The notes under the pieces: generated by a model
What the model was told of the DNA's origin: nothing
Seen by the model: the letters and a program-made list of their open reading frames with translations, nothing else
Database searches by the model: none
NCBI GenBank assembly: GCA_905221615.1
Contig: CAJNDT010005869.1
Location: forward strand, 795,733-859,732
Length of the DNA: 64,000 nt
From: Symbiodinium sp. CCMP2592
Taxonomy: Eukaryota > Sar > Dinophyceae > Suessiales > Symbiodiniaceae
Direction of reading: 5' to 3'
In this document: positions 44,116 to 54,403 of the stretch, piece by piece
Layout of the letters: each line of letters opens with the position of its first letter
Numbering within the stretch: the first letter of the stretch is position 1
Made by a program: the position numbers and the translations under genes

Positions 44116-44429
44116 CAGGGTTCTAGTAGACGGTTGGACTATGTTGCGGGATAATGTTCCCCGAAAGAATAATAACATAGCATAATAACAGAATGTACTC
44201 CACAACACTATTCTACTTGATAAGGACGCTACATTATTATGAGGTTTCTGTAGGGCTTCTAGCAGATTCTAGCAAGTTTCCACAACGGTTCTGGAAGGTT
44301 TCTACCAGGTTTGGAACTATGGGGTAGGAGTCAAGGGCCGCCATCGTGCCAATAGGTTTGACTCTTTGAGGGAGCAGAGAGTTTGGGGGAGGGGTGTAGT
44401 TCGTGATTATTCTCATATGCCTGACACTG

Positions 44430-44645
44430 TCATGAAATCCGAAATCCAGCCAATGCTGACGATGTGCGCCCCGGTGCTGGCCAAATCCGTCCAATTATTG
44501 GGGCGAGCTGCGATGAATTCTGTGGGTTCAATGGATCGGGGAGGGAGTCTGAAATCCAGCTGATGCTGATGATGCGCGCCCTGCTGCTCGTGAATTCCGA
44601 CCAAGCATTCTTTCGAGCTGTAGTGAATTCTGTGGATTCCTTGGG
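44430..44645. repeat. ~110-bp tandem duplication
   Basis: Two adjacent copies, each running GAAATCCAGC...ATGCTGA...GATG.GCGCCC, then ATTCCGACCAAGCATT or TCCGTCCAATTATTG, then CGAGCTG..ATGAATTCTGTG. About 75% alike by eye. No supported coding function. Confidence 0.65.
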
Positions 44646-45276
44646 CACTGAAGCTTAAAGTTCGAACCGTAAACCTTAAAGCTACAACCCAAAACCCCGG
44701 GCCCCATAGAGTCTAAACCCTATCCCCCCAAAGCCTGAGTAGGGTTTCGAGTTGGGGCTTACGCCTTGGAGTCCAGGGTCGTGGGCTTCAAGGCCCGCGC
44801 TTCAGGAGACTCAGAACTCTCGAGGTTCTTCTAGGGTTTAGGGTTTCGCGGTATATAGGGGTTAAGAGATTTGGGTGTAAGGTTTTGGGTCTTGTGGTTT
44901 GGCGGTTGTTGTGGGTTTAGGTTTTGGGGTTATAGGGCTTGGACGACCATTGATTGAGTAAGGCCAGAGTCCAAACCCTACATCCCAACAACACCCTGAA
45001 TCCTACGTCCTACCATCATGGCAAGCTCCAAGTCTTGCATGGCCCGTACCTAGCAACAAAACCCTAAACACAGCAAGCCCTACATCCCAAACCCAAAACT
45101 CTAGACACTCTAGAGACCCTAAACCCCCTTACCTAAATCCTTGAACCCCAAACTGTAAACTCCCAAATTACGTAAATCCTTGAACCCTAAACTCTAAACT
45201 CGCCGATACGGCCAAGCTTCCAAGCTTCGCGAGGAAGCGCTTCAAGGCTTTCAGGAGGACTTCGTCGGGCTTTTTT

Positions 45277-45367
45277 CTGACCTTTGGTTAGTAGGGAATG
45301 CAAGAATGGTAGCAATAGTAAATATAATTGTACCCCATTCCTCCATTCCCTACAAACCAAAGGTAAG
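45277..45367. mobile_element. Foldback family F copy 2
   Basis: CTGACCTTTGGTTAGTAGGG with AATGCAAGAATGG at the left; CCATTCCTCCATTCCCTACA with AACCAAAGGTAAG at the right; loop TAGCAATAGTAAATATAATT. Confidence 0.8.
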
Positions 45368-45453
45368 TTTTTGTTTGGGGTTTAGGGCTTATCGGGTCCA
45401 GGGTTTCGGGGTGTGGGGGTTCAGGGTTTTGATTTTGGACCCTAAGCCCTAAT

Positions 45454-45567
45454 AATGTAGGAACCTGATTAAGAAACCTTGGGCCTTTACTAGGGCTCCT
45501 TATGTGAATCCTACTATTTATTATTGGGGTTATAGGCCCAGGGTTTCTTAATCAGGTTCCTACATTA
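45454..45567. mobile_element. Foldback family H, long near-perfect arms
   Basis: Arms AATGTAGGAACCTGATTAAG with AAACCTTGGGCC, and GGCCCAGGGTTTCTTAATC with AGGTTCCTACATT, about 32 bp each with one or two mismatches. Single-arm relatives appear at 30835-30865 and 49331-49362. Confidence 0.8.
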
Positions 45568-45803
45568 AACCGTTGTGCCGGTAGGCTTTAACATTGGGGC
45601 TCAGATCCGGGATTCCAAATCAAAACCCTGAAACCCTGAACCCAGAAATCTTGAGCCCACAATCCTTAAAGTCGAAACCCTAAGCTCCATACCCTGAACC
45701 CTAAAGCCCAATCCCTAAACTCTAAGCCGTAAGAGTGGCTTCTACTGGCTTTGGAGACTTAGCCCTGGGTGAGCCGGCGGAGGCAAACAGCGAAGGGGGG
45801 GGG

Positions 45804-45903
45804 GGGTTATCAAAATTAGGATCTTCTTGTGGGTCCTTATTTTCATACGGCACCAATTCTTTAGGGAACCCAAAAAGGGACCCCAATTTTGACAACTACC
45901 CTA
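45804..45903. mobile_element. MITE family C copy 3
   Basis: GGGTTATCAAAATTAGG at the left, adjoining a G12 run, and CCCCAATTTTGACAACTACC at the right. The interior CATACGGCACCAATTCTTTA matches the family. Confidence 0.7.
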
Positions 45904-46392
45904 CCCAAATAGGTCCAGGTAAGGTCGGGTTTGCATTGTTTTGGTCCTGGGTTTGAAGTATCCAAATTAGAGTGTGGGATACCTCTGGTTTTGAGGTTTA
46001 TGTCTCTGGGATTAGGCCGTAGTTTTAGGGTTTAGGGTTTCAGGTTCCGGAGCTCAGGCTGTCAGGTCATGAAAAACGGCCTGAACCCGAAAGCCTTAAA
46101 CCCCTAAGCCCTAAGACCCTAAAACCCTGAAACCTTAAACCCCCCAAACCTAGGGATCAAGACGGCCAATCTGGCCTTCTCGCTCACGCCTTGCCTTCGG
46201 CTTGAATCGGGTAACAGAATTAGAGTTTAGGGTTTAGGGTTCAGTCGGGGTGACTTAATACCATGAGCCCTGGCTACGGTACTTAGCGCCGAAGCTGAAC
46301 TATGAAACGCCCAAAACCCCACAAACAAACAACCTAAACCCGAAAACCACCAAAGCCCGATATCTTAAACCCTCACTACCCGACTTCTGGAG

Positions 46393-46497
46393 CCTAGTAG
46401 TAGAGTAGGTAACCTTTAACCTTTTTGGGTAGTATAGCCCTTATATAATCCCTATATGGCCAAACAGGTTAGCCCTTAGTTCCCCATGATACCCGAT
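46393..46497. mobile_element. Foldback family E copy 4
   Basis: CCTAGTAGTAGAGTAGGTAA to CCCCATGATACCCGA; inner arms as in the other copies. Confidence 0.75.
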
Positions 46498-46587
46498 GTT
46501 TGGAGCCAAAAAAATATTCGGAGGATACGACCTGCCGTCTCGATGGCACAGCCGAGAAGATGCTGAAACCTGGACTGAGGGCTTGTA

Positions 46588-46653
46588 GGAATTTCCGAAG
46601 ATTAGCGGTACCTTATTTGGGGTCCTTGTGATGAGGATCCTACTATTTAGAGT
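46588..46653. mobile_element. Partial foldback, family B-like
   Basis: TTTCCGAAGATTAGCGGTAC, GGGGTCCTTGTGATGAGG and ATCCTACTATTTAGAGTGCT correspond to the left part of the copy at 43868. The right arm is not seen. Confidence 0.45.
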
Positions 46654-47241
46654 GCTGTTTTCGGGTTTAGGGGGACAGGGCCGGGGGGTTAAGTGATTTT
46701 GGAGTTCAGGTTTGGGGAGTTTAGTGCTTCCTGAGATCTAGGACTTGGGAGTTTGAGGTTATAGTGAGTTTAGTATTCAGGGCTCGGGGTGTCTAGAAAT
46801 CACTGGCGCAGGGAGTTGTGGTTATGGGTGTGGGGCTTGGTTCTGTTTCGAAGGGGTGAGGTTCTAGAGTCTAGGGTTCGAGGGTTTGGGCTAACTAATC
46901 GTGCTTGAAATGGAGGTTGAGGTTTCAAGGGTCCTTGGTGCGGTCACCTGAAACCGAACGCAGGGAAATCCCAGATTATTTGAATTCGGTGTACGGTTCA
47001 GGACGTTTAAGCCCGTTTAGGAGGTTCGCAAGCCCGCGGATGTTTAGGGTTTTTCTTCTCTCCTCGACCTCCAGCGGGGACCTTTCCAGGCGAAGTCAGT
47101 AGTCCCCAACCCAGTTTTTGTAACTTCACGCAACCTAGTCTTGTCGGGTTCCTATATAAGTTTAACAAGCTTTCCTACCAACTTCGGTGTTCGATCTTAA
47201 ACTTCCAACCCATGAAAGATAGGTTGTCATGATTTCGGGTA
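46654..47241. other. No gene recognised
   Basis: GT-rich sequence with loose GGGTTTAG units. A plus-strand frame at 46905-47102 has no motif. Confidence 0.4.
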
Positions 47242-47347
47242 ATATAGGGGCCCCGATAAAATCCAAATACTATTTCAGGGGTTCCCTATTGTAGTTACAT
47301 AATAATGGGCCCCAAAACCTTTATTCTAATTATTAAGGCCCCTATAT
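47242..47347. mobile_element. MITE family A copy
   Basis: Termini ATATAGGGGCC and GGCCCCTATAT; interior AATACTATTTCAGGGGTTCC, ATTGTAGTTACATAATA and GGGCCCCAAAACC. A clear reference for the MITE into which LINE-A inserted. Confidence 0.8.
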
Positions 47348-47657
47348 TAAACCCACGCCCTTCGAAGCCTTACCTCCACTTGGGCCCAAGGACCCTAAGC
47401 CCTGGAAGCTAATACATGGAACCTCAAAGTTCCAAGCTTTTATCCGAGAAAGCTTTTGAACCTTAAGCCTTACACCCCTAAAACCTGCCCTGCGCCGTCA
47501 AGAAAAGCAAAACACATGAAAAAGAGAGTCACGAAAACACTTAAGTTTCAATAAACCCAGATTGGGTCCGTGGTCCAGCCAAGGAAAGTTGTACCATTGA
47601 CTCTTTGGCTGGAGGACTCCGGTGAAACCCTAATCTGCAAACTCTATAAGGTAAAAG

Positions 47658-47742
47658 CCAGAAAGTTGGAATATGATTATCCTAACCCTTCTATGGTAAA
47701 TTATAGGGGATCCTACCATTAATCCATATTCCAACTTTCTGG
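47658..47742. mobile_element. Foldback element
   Basis: Perfect 18-bp arms CCAGAAAGTTGGAATATG and CATATTCCAACTTTCTGG. The inner sequence GATTATCCTAACCC/AGGGGATCCTACC is partly inverted. Confidence 0.7.
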
Positions 47743-48039
47743 AGTTCCCTTTAAACCCTAATTGTGGGGAATACGTGCTATTTCGGGGTGCCTAGACCCC
47801 ACACCCTAGACCCCGAAGCCCCTCAATCCGACAGCAATGTAGTATGTAGCGGGCTGTTTGGGAATACCAAGACTTCATCATCACGTCCTTACGCTTGTTC
47901 AGGCCTTCTTGACGGAGGGGCTGAGGTCCGTGCCAATATCGACGTTTTACACTTGCGTTGGAGTTTCATATTTGCACTGAATAGTGGGCACAGCGTACAC
48001 GTAATACGACAAAGATACTGAGAAACCGTATACATGGGG

Positions 48040-48133
48040 AGCTTTCTAAGTTCGGGTCCTTCTTTATGTCCTCAACATAACACGGCACCCGTATAAGAAG
48101 GACCCTGAAAAAGGACCCCTAACCTAGGAAACT
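48040..48133. mobile_element. Foldback element
   Basis: AGCTTTCTAAGTTCGGGTCC at the left and GGACCCCTAACCTAGGAAAC at the right, with inner TTCTTTATG, AACACGGCACCCG and AAGAAGGACCC. Confidence 0.5.
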
Positions 48134-48954
48134 ACTCCAACAAAGTTCTTCAAAATGCTGATAAAGCCCCACTGAGTCGAACAACGTCAAGCCGTCACTA
48201 GGCACATGCAGAGACAGCGCAAGAGCAGTGATTAGTACGGTGTACTCCGCATTTGAGTGTTATAAGACACCTTCGTTTGTCGTAGTCGCTGTCCTTAAAT
48301 TTTAAACCCTACCGTGTTAGCAGCATATCTCCTGAAGACTCTACTACCATACGTACTTTGCGAAACCTTAGACTCTGTCTTTCTGAAAGGACGGGAGACA
48401 TGCAGCTAGTGCGCTCCCTTCTGATGGTTAAACCCATGTACATGTACCCCCCATTAAACCCATAGATCCTAAAGGTGCGGAATCTTGGATTAACTTCCGC
48501 TCGCAGCACCCGACTTGAAGCTTCTGAAAAGCCAAACGTCGCTTCTTGCCGCGTAAAGAGTTCTATGGGCTGGTATGAGGGTCTTCTATACATGCTTTAC
48601 GGTGTCTCATAATGGTCACAAGGCGCACAGGAGCTGAATGCAAGATACCGTTTTGGCAGAAGGATCGAAAGCGAGACCTGACCCAGACCTCTATCCCTAT
48701 AGTACCCCCCCTTACAGAAGCCCTTTGAGCGACCCCTAAGCCCTAAACCTCCAGACCCCAAAGCCCAAATCCTAAAGCCATAAATGCCAGCCCTCATTTT
48801 GTTTGTGTTCCGATCTGGGAGCCCTATAAACACTAAGGATCCGATGGTAAGGGGCTTTTATGAGGGTTGATAGGTTTGCCATAGGCTGTGGTCTAGTGGC
48901 TTTCGTGTTTTTTGTAGGGCGTATATGTTGTGTAGGGTCTTCGACATTCGGGTC
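48134..48954. other. No gene recognised
   Basis: Low repeat density, and short frames on both strands without motifs. A minus-strand frame at 48309-48593 is open but not recognisable. Confidence 0.35.
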
Positions 48955-49112
48955 CTACCCAGTGATAATCTCGCATTGTAGTTAACTTTTTGGTTTGCCA
49001 TATTATAGGTTCCTAACAACATAAAACTATGTAGAACAAATTGTACATATGTATATATATATATATATACAATTGCCAGGAAAAGAAGGAACTACAATGG
49101 AGACTAGAGGTA
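48955..49112. mobile_element. MITE family D copy with TA microsatellite inside
   Basis: CTACCCAGTGATAATCTCGC with ATTGTAGTTAACTTTTTGG at the left; AGGAACTACAATGGAGACTA with GAGGTA at the right. An internal (TA)n with ATGTATATATATA lies near 49050-49070. Confidence 0.7.
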
Positions 49113-49439
49113 AACCCTATACCCTAAACACCCCGCTCCGTCAGCTCGGTTGGCTCAAACGTGCAGGGCGTGCATTAGCCCCCCTTTCCGGGTCTGTCCT
49201 GCGCTTCACGCCTCCGTGAGCTGCCCTGCTTTCGGGGCATGAAGGTGCTCCCTAATCCTAAACGCGGCTACAAACCCTGACCCCTAAACTCTAAACCCAT
49301 CTAACCCAGAAACCCTCAAGCCCTGCGCCCTAATGTAGGACCTGATCAAGAAACCTTGGCCTAAGCAGGCTAAGTACGCAAGCAGTTGTTGGTTTCCATA
49401 CACGGAGAACCGAAGCAACAATCGAAAAGTCAAAAGTCA

Positions 49440-49840
49440 AAATTTGTTGCATTCTTGAATGTTCGGGTGTTCTTGCACTTTGGGACTTTTGGGGGCGTTT
49501 CGACTTTTCTTGCACTTTTCTGACATTTATGACTTTTTCGACTGTTCGGCTTTTCTGGCATTTCTTTTTTGGTGTTTTACTTTTTGGGCTTTTCTGCGTT
49601 TTGACCTGGCAGGTGTTCATGCGCTTTCCTCTTTTGGGGTGTTCTGCTTTTCTACTTTCTTCCGGTTTTGGGACGCTAACGTGTTTTTTAGAAGTTTCGG
49701 GTTCCACTGTTCGCATCGAGTTTTTGTAGCATGTTTTGACTTTTCGTGCATGTTCTTGCCTTTTCAATTTTTTTGCTTCTGCAAGTTTCCGATCATGTTC
49801 GGATTTTTAAACTTTTGATTGAGTTTCTGCCCTGGTGTGC
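49440..49840. repeat. TTTTCGAC-type degenerate array 1
   Basis: Irregular 12-20 bp units on the plus strand such as GACTTTTCGTGCATG, CGACTGTTCGGCTTTTC and GGCATTTCTTTTTTGG. A similar array lies at 50940-51148. Phe-rich and Lys-rich translations are repeat artefacts. Confidence 0.7.
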
Positions 49841-49990
49841 CCTGCGCTACGATTTCATCGTAGAGACAAGCTACAACCACGCCGCAAAGACTGGCAATCG
49901 GAACTGTGTCTCCAACAAATACAGCACTAAGCAAGACCGCGCGTGGCAACAAATCTGTTGCGAGCATGTTGCACGACTGAGTGTCTGAGC
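49830..49990. other. Ambiguous exon-like sequence
   Basis: Both strands read plausibly: plus gives LRYDFIVETSYNHAAKTGNR and YSTKQDRAWQQICC; minus gives LATDLLPRAVLLSAVFVGDT. It lies between two TTTTCGAC-type arrays. Neither strand can be preferred by eye. Confidence 0.25.
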
Positions 49991-50084
49991 TGCCAATGCG
50001 CTTCTTGAGTTACATGCAAGTACAAATGCCAGTTATCCAGACCGCCAGATGATCTTTGAGTGTTTGAGTCTGAAGGAGCTAAAA

Positions 50085-50275
50085 AGCAAGGCCCTCACAG
50101 GCCTGCCGCAAGCCAAGACGTCTTGGCCTGTCGGCAAGGAGCGGTGCTTTTCGGCGGCAATGTTTCCGTTGTATTTTGAGCCGTTCTTGCTCAGTCGTTG
50201 CTCGTGACGTGCGCATTCTTTGTCGACCTTGTCGTCGAGCTCGACAATCTGTCGGGTCGTGGCATAGTCGCCAAC
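50085..50275 (-). CDS. Exon-like piece, minus strand
   Basis: Reads VGDYATTRQIVELDDKVDKE, then CARHEQRLSKNGSKYNGNIA and AEKHRSLPTGQDVLACGRPV. It is charged and helical, and much more protein-like than the plus-strand frames. TTGCAG precedes it on the minus strand as a candidate acceptor. No family is recognised. It may belong with the Walker-A-like fragment upstream on the same strand (50744-50767). Confidence 0.3.
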
Positions 50276-50689
50276 ATGTGCAGTCCTGCAACTGCTCGCA
50301 CGCAGAGGTTCGGGCGTGAGGTTTCACGCAGGTTTAAATTCGAAAGAATTGTAACTCATGACACCGCTGGATACTCTTCTCAGAACAACTCTGACCTTAC
50401 AGAATCTGGTCCAACGCGAAATCATGCGAAGTAAATGATGCGAATCCTGAAATTCAGACAAACAGCGGACGTAAACGAATAGGAGTACCTTGCCAAATCA
50501 AATCAGACCGTATGCCCTTTACACTAGTCACTCCCACGGAGGTTCTGCGGGCCTAAGGTTTTGAGTTGTTTGAGACCTGGGAGGTTCGTTTTTCAAATCC
50601 CTGAACAGTCCTTTTCACGGTCTCTAAGAAGATATAGGAGCTGGCGTGTATACATATGCATGTACTGGTAACCATGTTTCTGCTTTGGT

Positions 50690-50910
50690 TTACACACGCA
50701 GCACATTCAAGTGTTCAAGTTCCTTTTGTAGAACCTTCCACATCGACTTCCCTGTGCCATGGACACCTCGCACATGTAGTGAAACCCGGCATCCTTTCCG
50801 GTGCTTTGACTTGACAAGGTTTTAATTTCAAAAGCTCCAAGGCCAGAACACTTCTGCCAGTACCCTTTGCTCCCTGCAGACCAAAGCTGTGCCAGGACGC
50901 TTCAGATGTG
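50690..50910 (-). pseudogene. P-loop NTPase-like fragment
   Basis: One minus-strand frame reads HVRGVHGTGKSMWKVLQKEL. It contains a textbook Walker A motif (G-x4-G-K-S; GVHGTGKS at 50767-50744) followed by a helix, as in PIF1-type helicases and other P-loop ATPases. About 90 bp upstream a second, imperfect version appears in another frame (LQGAKGTGRSVLALELLK). No Walker B or other motif could be linked. Best described as an orphan fragment. Confidence 0.3.
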
Positions 50911-50939
50911 TGCCAATTGATGTTTAGTTGGCTTCTGCT

Positions 50940-51148
50940 GTGGTGTGTTTTCGAACTTTTGACTTTCGACTGTTCGCGTTGTGTTTGATTGCTCGTGGCT
51001 TTTCGACTTTTAGCTTGTCTCTGTTTTTTTTTTGACTTGTCGCGCTTCGCTGTATTTTTGCTGGATTTTTAGACTTTTCGGGTTGTTCGTGCAAAATGTT
51101 TGCTTTTTGCAACTTTGCGACTTTTCGTGTTTCGGCTTTTCGCGTGCA
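50940..51148. repeat. TTTTCGAC-type degenerate array 2
   Basis: The same vocabulary as array 1 (GACTTTCGACTGTTCGCG, GCTTTTCGACTTTTAGC, TTTTCGTGTTTCGGC). It ends at a candidate splice acceptor (CGCGTGCAG). Confidence 0.7.
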
Positions 51149-51149
51149 G

Positions 51150-51246
51150 GTTGGCCACTTATCCGCGCCCACAGCCGTTCGCAAACACAGAGCCGGAGAT
51201 ACTAGGATTCGTATCAGGAAACCTAATGGCCCTAATGAACACCCAA
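51150..51246 (+). CDS. Exon-like piece, plus strand
   Basis: Immediately after TTCGCGTGCAG the frame reads LATYPRPQPFANTEPEILGF, then VSGNLMALMNTQ, and a candidate donor GTTTGT follows. A further coding-like piece (TMKVLPMAMIEGDEQTKTSL and AAIKAPFLKL) lies at about 51268-51360 in another phase. No family is recognised. The minus strand of this area is also open, so the strand is not certain. Confidence 0.3.
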
Positions 51247-51360
51247 GTTTGTAGTACAACTTGGAAACCATGAAGGTGCTGCCGATGGCGATGATTGAGG
51301 GTGACGAACAAACAAAGACCTCCCTCGCGGCGATCAAGGCTCCTTTTTTGAAGTTAAAGG

Positions 51361-52588
51361 TTTGGGGTTTTGGTGTGACTGATCCGGCCGGGATAGGGTG
51401 AAGGGAGCTTTGTCATGCATGTTGAACGCGGTGCACAAGCCTTCCAAAGTTTGTTGTCTGTGAATTTCCGGCTTGCCTTATTCAATCTTGCATCATACCG
51501 CAATAAGGGGCGGCTACTATAAGGGGCTGCATAATCGGTACCTATATTACAAGGGTGTTCTGTCGGAGTTCTGCGAGGTGCTTCGGGACTCTTGGGGAAA
51601 GGCCGGCTTATCGGGAGGTCGGTTGACTCAGAGAGTTCAGGAGTTTGGCCTTCACGGTGACGGATTATGATTTGGGTTGTAGGACTTCCTATAAAAACCT
51701 TCTGAAACTCCTGCATCACCCTTACAAAACCAAGTCCTTTTCATCAGTATACTACAGTACACCCCAAAACCCTGTTCTAATGATTAAGGCCCCCGCACAG
51801 ATCTGTTACAGAACCCTTGAAGGAACAATTAAAAGACCCTTTATAAGAACCCTTTAAAGGAACCCCTTGCTACAAACAGGGAACCCTTTTCTTCTGACCT
51901 AGGCCCCTAAACCCTAATTAGACCCTATTCTAAGAAGATTCTAAGTATTAAGGCCCCTTATGGTAGACTCCGTGGCAACAGAGAGGCTCGGCCGCGGGAC
52001 CTTTCGCCAGGCTCGCCGAAGGCTCCGCCATCGCCGTTTCGAGTTTAGCGCTGCTATTTTCGGTATTTTTTGGGGTTTTGGGTTTTAACGTGTTCAGTTT
52101 TTGTTTTTACGGGCAGGTTTCTGGGTTTTGAGGTGTTCAGGGTGTTTTTTACGGGCAGGGTTTTGGTGTTGAAGTTATTAACAGGTTCCTTCACATGTTA
52201 TATTCCAAGTTCCCTCGAATAAAGGACTCCAGAAGGTAAGCCTCCGAGTGCCGTTTAGAGCTTTAAGTTTAGTATGGTCTGACGAGCTTAAGGTGCTGGT
52301 GCTACAGGCTTAGGAAAGTTTAAGATTTATGAGGTTACTGGCCCGGGAGCTATTTCACCATCAGAATCCCGTCAATTTGGGATAGCGTTTAAGAGTTATT
52401 CGCGCTGGGCACCCGAAACCCGAAATCCTAAACCCTAACCCCGAAGCCCTAAGCCGTAAGCCCTAGATTTAGGTTTGTGATTTATGACTCAGGTTCTTGA
52501 GTTCTGGGTTTGGGGCTCGGCGCAGGGTTGAGGGTTAGAGCTTCGGTACAACACTTGACTATCCTATGAAGAGTCTGATTCATTTCTA
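51361..52588. other. Non-coding stretch
   Basis: Includes family A-like right-end sequence near 51762-51795 (CCCCAAAACCCTGTTCTAAT with AAGGCCCCC) and again near 51925-51960, AAGGAACCC-type repeats at 51818-51885, and a few telomere-like units at 52425-52460. No supported gene. Confidence 0.4.
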
Positions 52589-52726
52589 CTTGAAAACTCG
52601 GGAGACTTAGTAAGTTGGTAATAGTAATAAGTGGTTATAAGTTCCCTGCAAAAGATCCTGGTTGTTGTTACGGCACCTTTCTACTGTTTAAAGTAACTAC
52701 TTACTAAGACCCTCGACTCTCCAAGT
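52589..52726. mobile_element. Foldback element
   Basis: CTTGAAAACTCGGGAGACTT with AGTAAGTTGGTAA at the left, against TTACTTACTAAGACCCTCGA with CTCTCCAAG at the right. About 33-bp imperfect arms, 138 bp in total. Confidence 0.6.
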
Positions 52727-53013
52727 AAGCCTCGAAACGAGAATGTGCAGGTCTGAACGGTGTCTAAGATCGTCATCCCCTTCGAATCCCTAACAGCTGT
52801 GGAGGATTGAGGTATGTTTCGGTTCTCCAGTTCTGGCACCACTCCACGAATGTACCCCCAAACCACCCTGAACAGGCTGGGTTCAGGTGGGAAGTGCTGT
52901 ATTTGCTGAGTTCTTAGTTGATTGAATTGGCAGTGGCTGGCCGTCAGAGGGGTCGCGACAATAGCTTTGCCGAAGCGGCGTTAAAGACTGTAGCGCGGTC
53001 GAAAAAGGGCTAG

Positions 53014-53115
53014 CATAGGGGCATAAACACGTTCCCAATACTATTTCTGGAGGTTTCTCATCATGCTTCTAATTTACCCAAACCCTATTCTAACTAATTG
53101 TTTAGGGTCCCTATG
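53014..53115. mobile_element. MITE family A copy
   Basis: Termini CATAGGGGC and GGGTCCCTATG; interior CCAATACTATTTCTGGAGGT and CCCAAACCCTATTCTAACTA. Confidence 0.7.
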
Positions 53116-54365
53116 ATTTCATTAAAGAAAGCAACCCAAAACCCTCCCAAAGCTGGGCATGTGCTACAGAGGCCCCCCTCAGTTTATGGGTGCTTACCGT
53201 TACGTTCAGGTTTATAGCGTCGGGTTTAGATGAGACTGCACTTTGCGAACATGTGTTTGCCTTGAACTGGTTTCTCAAGCTGCAGAACAACCCTAAACTC
53301 CGCCTTAACCACAAATAAACTACCTTTCGAAATCATATTCGGGAACCCTCAAAAGGTAGGTTATGTATTTGGGGTCCAGGTAAACCCTCCACCCTCCGAC
53401 CCAAGCTCGAAACCATGCTGCTAGGACCCTCAAGGAGCCAGTGACCCTCAAACAGTATGGGGCTGTATGGCTGTACATCTAAAGCATAACCCGAAACCCT
53501 AAACCCTATAACCCCATACTTTTCTTATGAAAGGTATGAGGATTGTGATGTTCTAACTTTTTGGCTTCCACCATTCTTGAATCGCTTCATTGGGGTTCAG
53601 GGTCTGTATAGGTTTCAGGGTGTAAGGCTTTAAAAGTTTAGCGTTTAGGCTTCGTTAGGGTTTAGGGTCTGGCTTTTTGGGGTTCGGGTTTTGAAGGGTT
53701 TAGGGTTCAGGGTTCATTGGGGTTTCGGGTCCATCATATAGGTTTTTGGGGTACAGGTTTTGGAGCTTAGGGTGTATAGGTTTTAATGAAGTCCTTGACA
53801 AGGATTGCTGGTGTCTCCAACTGCTCAGCAACATGGACTGCGCTGCAGCCGTGGGAAGCTGGAATGCAATGCAAGCTGTCCTGAAGACTGCCACTCGTTC
53901 ACAAGGGTTTAGGATTTACTGTAGGGTTTCAGGGTTGAGGAGGGGTTTGCGGTTAGGGTTGATGGCCTAGACCCTAACCCCACATCCTTGGACCCCTGTT
54001 CCCGAAACCCCCAAGCTATACATAAACCCCGTACCCAAGAAAACCCAAACCCCTGAGCTGAAACAATAGCCTCATTAGCATTCACATAAACCTTCAGCTT
54101 CACCTTTTCCTTATTATTGCCAGCAGTAGCATTAGCATTAACATATTCGATCAGACCTTGGACGTCATCATGGTTGGGCAGCCGAAGCACAGAAACGACC
54201 ACAGACATCGGCACGGCAAGCAGAGAGAGGAAACCCAGAAGATACGGGAGCTGGGAACACCGACAGCACCGTTATATTTGGCACATGAAGTAGAGGAAAC
54301 ACAGTAAGCACCGATGGAGTCGACATGTCGTTTCTGCACACTTACATAAGGATCGAGCCGACGAC
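53116..54365. other. Non-coding stretch with telomere-like units
   Basis: Loose GGGTTTAGGGT units at 53580-53780 and CCCTAAACCC units near 53490. The frames across 53700-54300 on both strands have no motif. Confidence 0.4.
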
Positions 54366-54403
54366 AACAACAACAACAGCAAGAGCAACTCCAGCAACAG
54401 CAA
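54366..54403. repeat. CAA/CAG microsatellite, left flank and target duplicate of LINE-B
   Basis: (CAA)n and CAG units ending in CTCCAGCAACAGCAA (54389-54403), which is repeated exactly at 60827-60841 on the far side of LINE-B. Confidence 0.8.
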
